Made by a program: the position numbers and the translations under genes
The notes under the pieces: generated by a model
The model's database searches: none
Told to the model about the DNA's origin: nothing
The model's input: the letters and a program-made list of their open reading frames with translations, nothing else
Shown here: positions 15,476-17,094 of the stretch, piece after piece
How positions within the stretch are numbered: the first letter of the stretch is position 1
Layout of the letters: every line of letters begins with the position of its first letter
Assembly: GCA_002293105.1 (NCBI GenBank)
Contig: DBCP01000018.1
Location: 20,453 to 37,546 of the forward strand
From: Bacteroidetes bacterium UBA955
Lineage (GTDB): Bacteria; Bacteroidota; Bacteroidia; NS11-12g; UBA955
Direction of reading: 5' to 3'
DNA: 17,094 bases

Positions 15476-16069
15476 ATGGAAATCAACACCGCAGAATACA
15501 TTGGCAGTTGGCAGAAAAACGCCGACATGCCTTATACCGAAAAACCTGAATTCGCTTTCATCGGTCGAAGCAACGTGGGAAAAAGCAGCTTGATCAACAT
15601 GCTCACCCAGCGCAACGGCTTGGCCAAGACCAGTTCTACACCAGGAAAAACCCAATCCATCAATTTGTTTTTACTGAACAAACAGATCCAATTCGTGGAT
15701 TTACCAGGGTATGGATATGCGAAACTTTCTAAGGACAAACGGGAAATTTTCGGCAAAATGATTAAGCATTATTTGCACGAAAGGGTGAATTTGTATTGCT
15801 TATTTGTTCTAATCGATTTGCGCATCAAGCCTCAGCAGATCGACATGGACTTCATTAATGAGTGTGGAGAGCACGACATTCCGATGGCTTTGATCGGCAC
15901 CAAGGCAGACAAACTAAAACCCGCGGAATTGGAAGCAAACAAAGCAGCCATTGATGCCAAATTACTAGAAGTTTGGAATGAATTGCCCCCATTTTTCATC
16001 AGCAGCTCCGAAAGCAAACTCGGTCGCGATGAGATTTGGAAATTCATCAAAGGCACCTTGCCGAAGTAA
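15476..16069 (+). CDS. engB: Ribosome-biogenesis GTP-binding protein YihA/YsxC/EngB
   Basis: 197-aa small GTPase needed for assembly of the large ribosomal subunit. All G motifs are visible: G1 GRSNVGKSS (30-38), G2 threonine in SSTPGKT (53-59), G3 DLPG (75-78) followed by YGYAKL, G4 TKAD (142-145), and the G5-like ISSS (175-178). Length and start fit the family, which begins about 25 residues before G1. It diverges from menG with 83 bases between the start codons and converges on the DUF2200 gene. I do not see a convincing promoter box. Confidence 0.96.
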   Translation: MEINTAEYIGSWQKNADMPYTEKPEFAFIGRSNVGKSSLINMLTQRNGLAKTSSTPGKTQSINLFLLNKQIQFVDLPGYGYAKLSKDKREIFGKMIKHYLHERVNLYCLFVLIDLRIKPQQIDMDFINECGEHDIPMALIGTKADKLKPAELEANKAAIDAKLLEVWNELPPFFISSSESKLGRDEIWKFIKGTLPK

Positions 16070-16094
16070 TGTGCAAACATCACGTTGATACCGA

Positions 16095-16454
16095 CTACCT
16101 CAGGATTTTTTCCATCTTCCGCCCTTTCGCCAATTCATCTACCAATTTATCCAGGTATCGAACATTCCGGGTCAAAGGATTTTCAATTTCTTCAATCCTG
16201 TAACCACATATCAAACCGGTTATTAGGTGCGCATTGGGGTTTAGTTGAGATTGTGCAAAAAAAGCTTCGAAGGTTGCGTTTCCGTCGATGAGTTTCGATA
16301 TCATATCATCGTTAAAACCCGTCAACCATTCAATCACCTGATGCAATTCTTCTTTGCTCCTACCTTTTCGCTCCAACTTCGCCAAATAAAGTGGATAGAC
16401 GGTAGCAAAGGTCATTTTTGCCATTTTTTCGTTGTGCTCGGGGGTGGGTTGCAT
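16095..16454 (-). CDS. DUF2200-family protein
   Basis: 119-aa soluble protein matching the DUF2200 family, which is widespread and of unknown function. Recognisable segments are KMTFATVYPLYLAKLERKGR, ELHQVIEWLTGF, a conserved block around LNPNAHLITG and IENPLTRNVRYLDKL, and the C-terminal ELAKGRKMEKILR. No catalytic motif or transmembrane segment is evident. The ATG at 16454 is kept because relatives share the short N-terminal TPEHxEK segment. It lies downstream of parDE on the same strand with a 51-base gap, but nothing shows that it belongs to the toxin-antitoxin unit. Confidence 0.85.
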   Translation of the reverse strand: MQPTPEHNEKMAKMTFATVYPLYLAKLERKGRSKEELHQVIEWLTGFNDDMISKLIDGNATFEAFFAQSQLNPNAHLITGLICGYRIEEIENPLTRNVRYLDKLVDELAKGRKMEKILR

Positions 16455-16505
16455 GAGCTGGAATCCAATCTAATTTTCGCAATATAAGAACAAGGGACAC
16501 ATACT

Positions 16506-16814
16506 TTAAAATCTGGAATCATTTAAATGTGCATCTATATCCATCATTGAATGCAAAACCCTAACAATTTCAATTTCAACCGAGTTGATTTCCCGATAAA
16601 AAACAATATGACCACCCACACGATACCCAAAAACGCCAGTTACCACTTGAGAGTATTCCTTGCCCAGATAAGGCAACAATGCAATTTCCTCAATTGCAGA
16701 AATAATTTCTAAATAGTATTTATCTGCCTGTCTTTCAGACCAAACTAGAACAGTATATTCCCAGATCTCAGTTAAATCCTCAACCGCCCTATTTGTTATT
16801 AGGTAATTCGCCAT
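16506..16814 (-). CDS. parE: ParE/RelE-superfamily toxin
   Basis: 102-aa toxin half of a type II toxin-antitoxin pair. It shows the ParE pattern: an N-terminal strand (YLITNRAVEDLTEIWEYT) leading into a helical hairpin, LLPYLGKEY in the middle, then strands GVFGYRVGGHIVFYREI and VEIEIVRVLHSMMD. RVLH with a nearby Asp is a frequent ParE ending. ParE proteins usually poison DNA gyrase, but the target cannot be deduced here and RelE-type mRNA cleavage is not excluded. The start lies 26 bases inside the antitoxin gene, as is usual for coupled pairs. No frameshift or truncation is visible. Confidence 0.88.
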   Translation of the reverse strand: MANYLITNRAVEDLTEIWEYTVLVWSERQADKYYLEIISAIEEIALLPYLGKEYSQVVTGVFGYRVGGHIVFYREINSVEIEIVRVLHSMMDIDAHLNDSRF

Positions 16815-17058
16815 TGTTCGCTCTTTTAATTTTGAGCGATTCTAAATGACTATTTGCATCAAATCCCTCTACCCTTCCACTATTCACCCCTTCCATCAAT
16901 GCATTTCGCAAGGCTGCAACTTTGCACTCTTCATCCTCAAGAAGTCTCAGCCCAGCGCGAACCATTTCTGACGCATTGTTAAATCGACCTGTCTCTATTG
17001 ATTTCTCAATAAATTCTTCAAAATGACTTCCCAACGAAATTGATGTGTTTCGACCCAT
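16789..17058 (-). CDS. parD: ParD-family antitoxin
   Basis: 89-aa antitoxin with the ParD layout. A ribbon-helix-helix DNA-binding N-terminus (TSISLGSHFEEFIEKSIETG, then RFNNASEMVRAGLRLLEDEE, residues about 5-44) is followed by a flexible acidic/polar tail that normally wraps the toxin. It should neutralise the ParE product and repress its own promoter as a complex; the palindromes just upstream fit that role. The gene precedes and overlaps parE, the normal order. The start at 17058 is the only ATG before the ribbon strand. Confidence 0.9.
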   Translation of the reverse strand: MGRNTSISLGSHFEEFIEKSIETGRFNNASEMVRAGLRLLEDEECKVAALRNALMEGVNSGRVEGFDANSHLESLKIKRANNGELPNNK

Positions 17059-17059
17059 G

Positions 17060-17073
17060 ACGATATGTATCGT
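17060..17073. promoter_or_regulatory. Perfect palindrome directly before parD, candidate ParD operator
   Basis: ACGATA and TATCGT flank a 2-base centre, making a perfect 6-2-6 inverted repeat that ends one base before the parD start codon. Ribbon-helix-helix antitoxins bind such short palindromes. Binding here is inferred. Confidence 0.5.
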
Positions 17074-17078
17074 AAAAG

Positions 17079-17093
17079 TACCAAATATTGGTA
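17079..17093. promoter_or_regulatory. Second palindrome and promoter boxes of parD
   Basis: TACCAA and TTGGTA are separated by ATA, a perfect 6-3-6 inverted repeat. Two near matches to TAnnTTTG on the minus strand overlap or adjoin it: AATATTTG (17089-17082) and TACTTTTA (17080-17073). A repressor bound here would cover the promoter. The window ends before any -33 element can be seen. Confidence 0.45.
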
Positions 17094-17094
17094 T

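Overview
The window looks like the chromosome of a Bacteroidota (Bacteroidetes) bacterium, probably aquatic and aerobic. Several lines support this: a PorT/SprT-type secretion gene beside menG, tgt and an LptF/G-type permease; a DUF4249 lipoprotein; Tgt without zinc cysteines; several TAnnTTTG-like promoter boxes; and few obvious Shine-Dalgarno sites. The genes are tightly packed, with several TTG/GTG starts and overlapping stop/start junctions. I see no rRNA, tRNA, CRISPR array, insertion sequence or prophage.

Layout. 1-2015 (minus): lycopene cyclase crtY followed by a Brp/Blh retinal-forming beta-carotene dioxygenase that runs off the left edge; together they turn lycopene into retinal and so imply a rhodopsin elsewhere. 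2180-2836 (plus): a short transaldolase with its own terminator. 2973-3245 (plus): a stand-alone LysR-type DNA-binding domain. 3259-4611 (minus): panB then a GNAT acetyltransferase. 4722-5720 (plus): DUF4249 lipoprotein. 5869-7785 (plus): dnaK, preceded by a leader rich in inverted repeats and followed by a strong terminator. 7860-8552 (plus): unknown lipoprotein, ending at a perfect bidirectional terminator. 8626-10525 (minus): a Nif3-like protein and a coiled-coil/zinc-ribbon protein, one base apart. 10570-11739 (plus): RlmI-like 23S rRNA methyltransferase.

11750-15392 (minus) is a tight operon-like run: menG, porT, tgt, then an LptF/LptG-type permease. It links menaquinone synthesis, type IX secretion, queuosine tRNA modification and lipopolysaccharide export. 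engB (15476-16069, plus) diverges from it. The right end holds a DUF2200 gene and a ParDE toxin-antitoxin pair with two palindromes before parD.

Most of the window is housekeeping. I found no convincing undescribed multi-gene system. The items most worth checking are the crtY-blh retinal module, the single-domain LysR protein, the repeat-bearing dnaK leader, the near-leaderless promoter arrangement, and the T9SS gene embedded in the menG-tgt operon.
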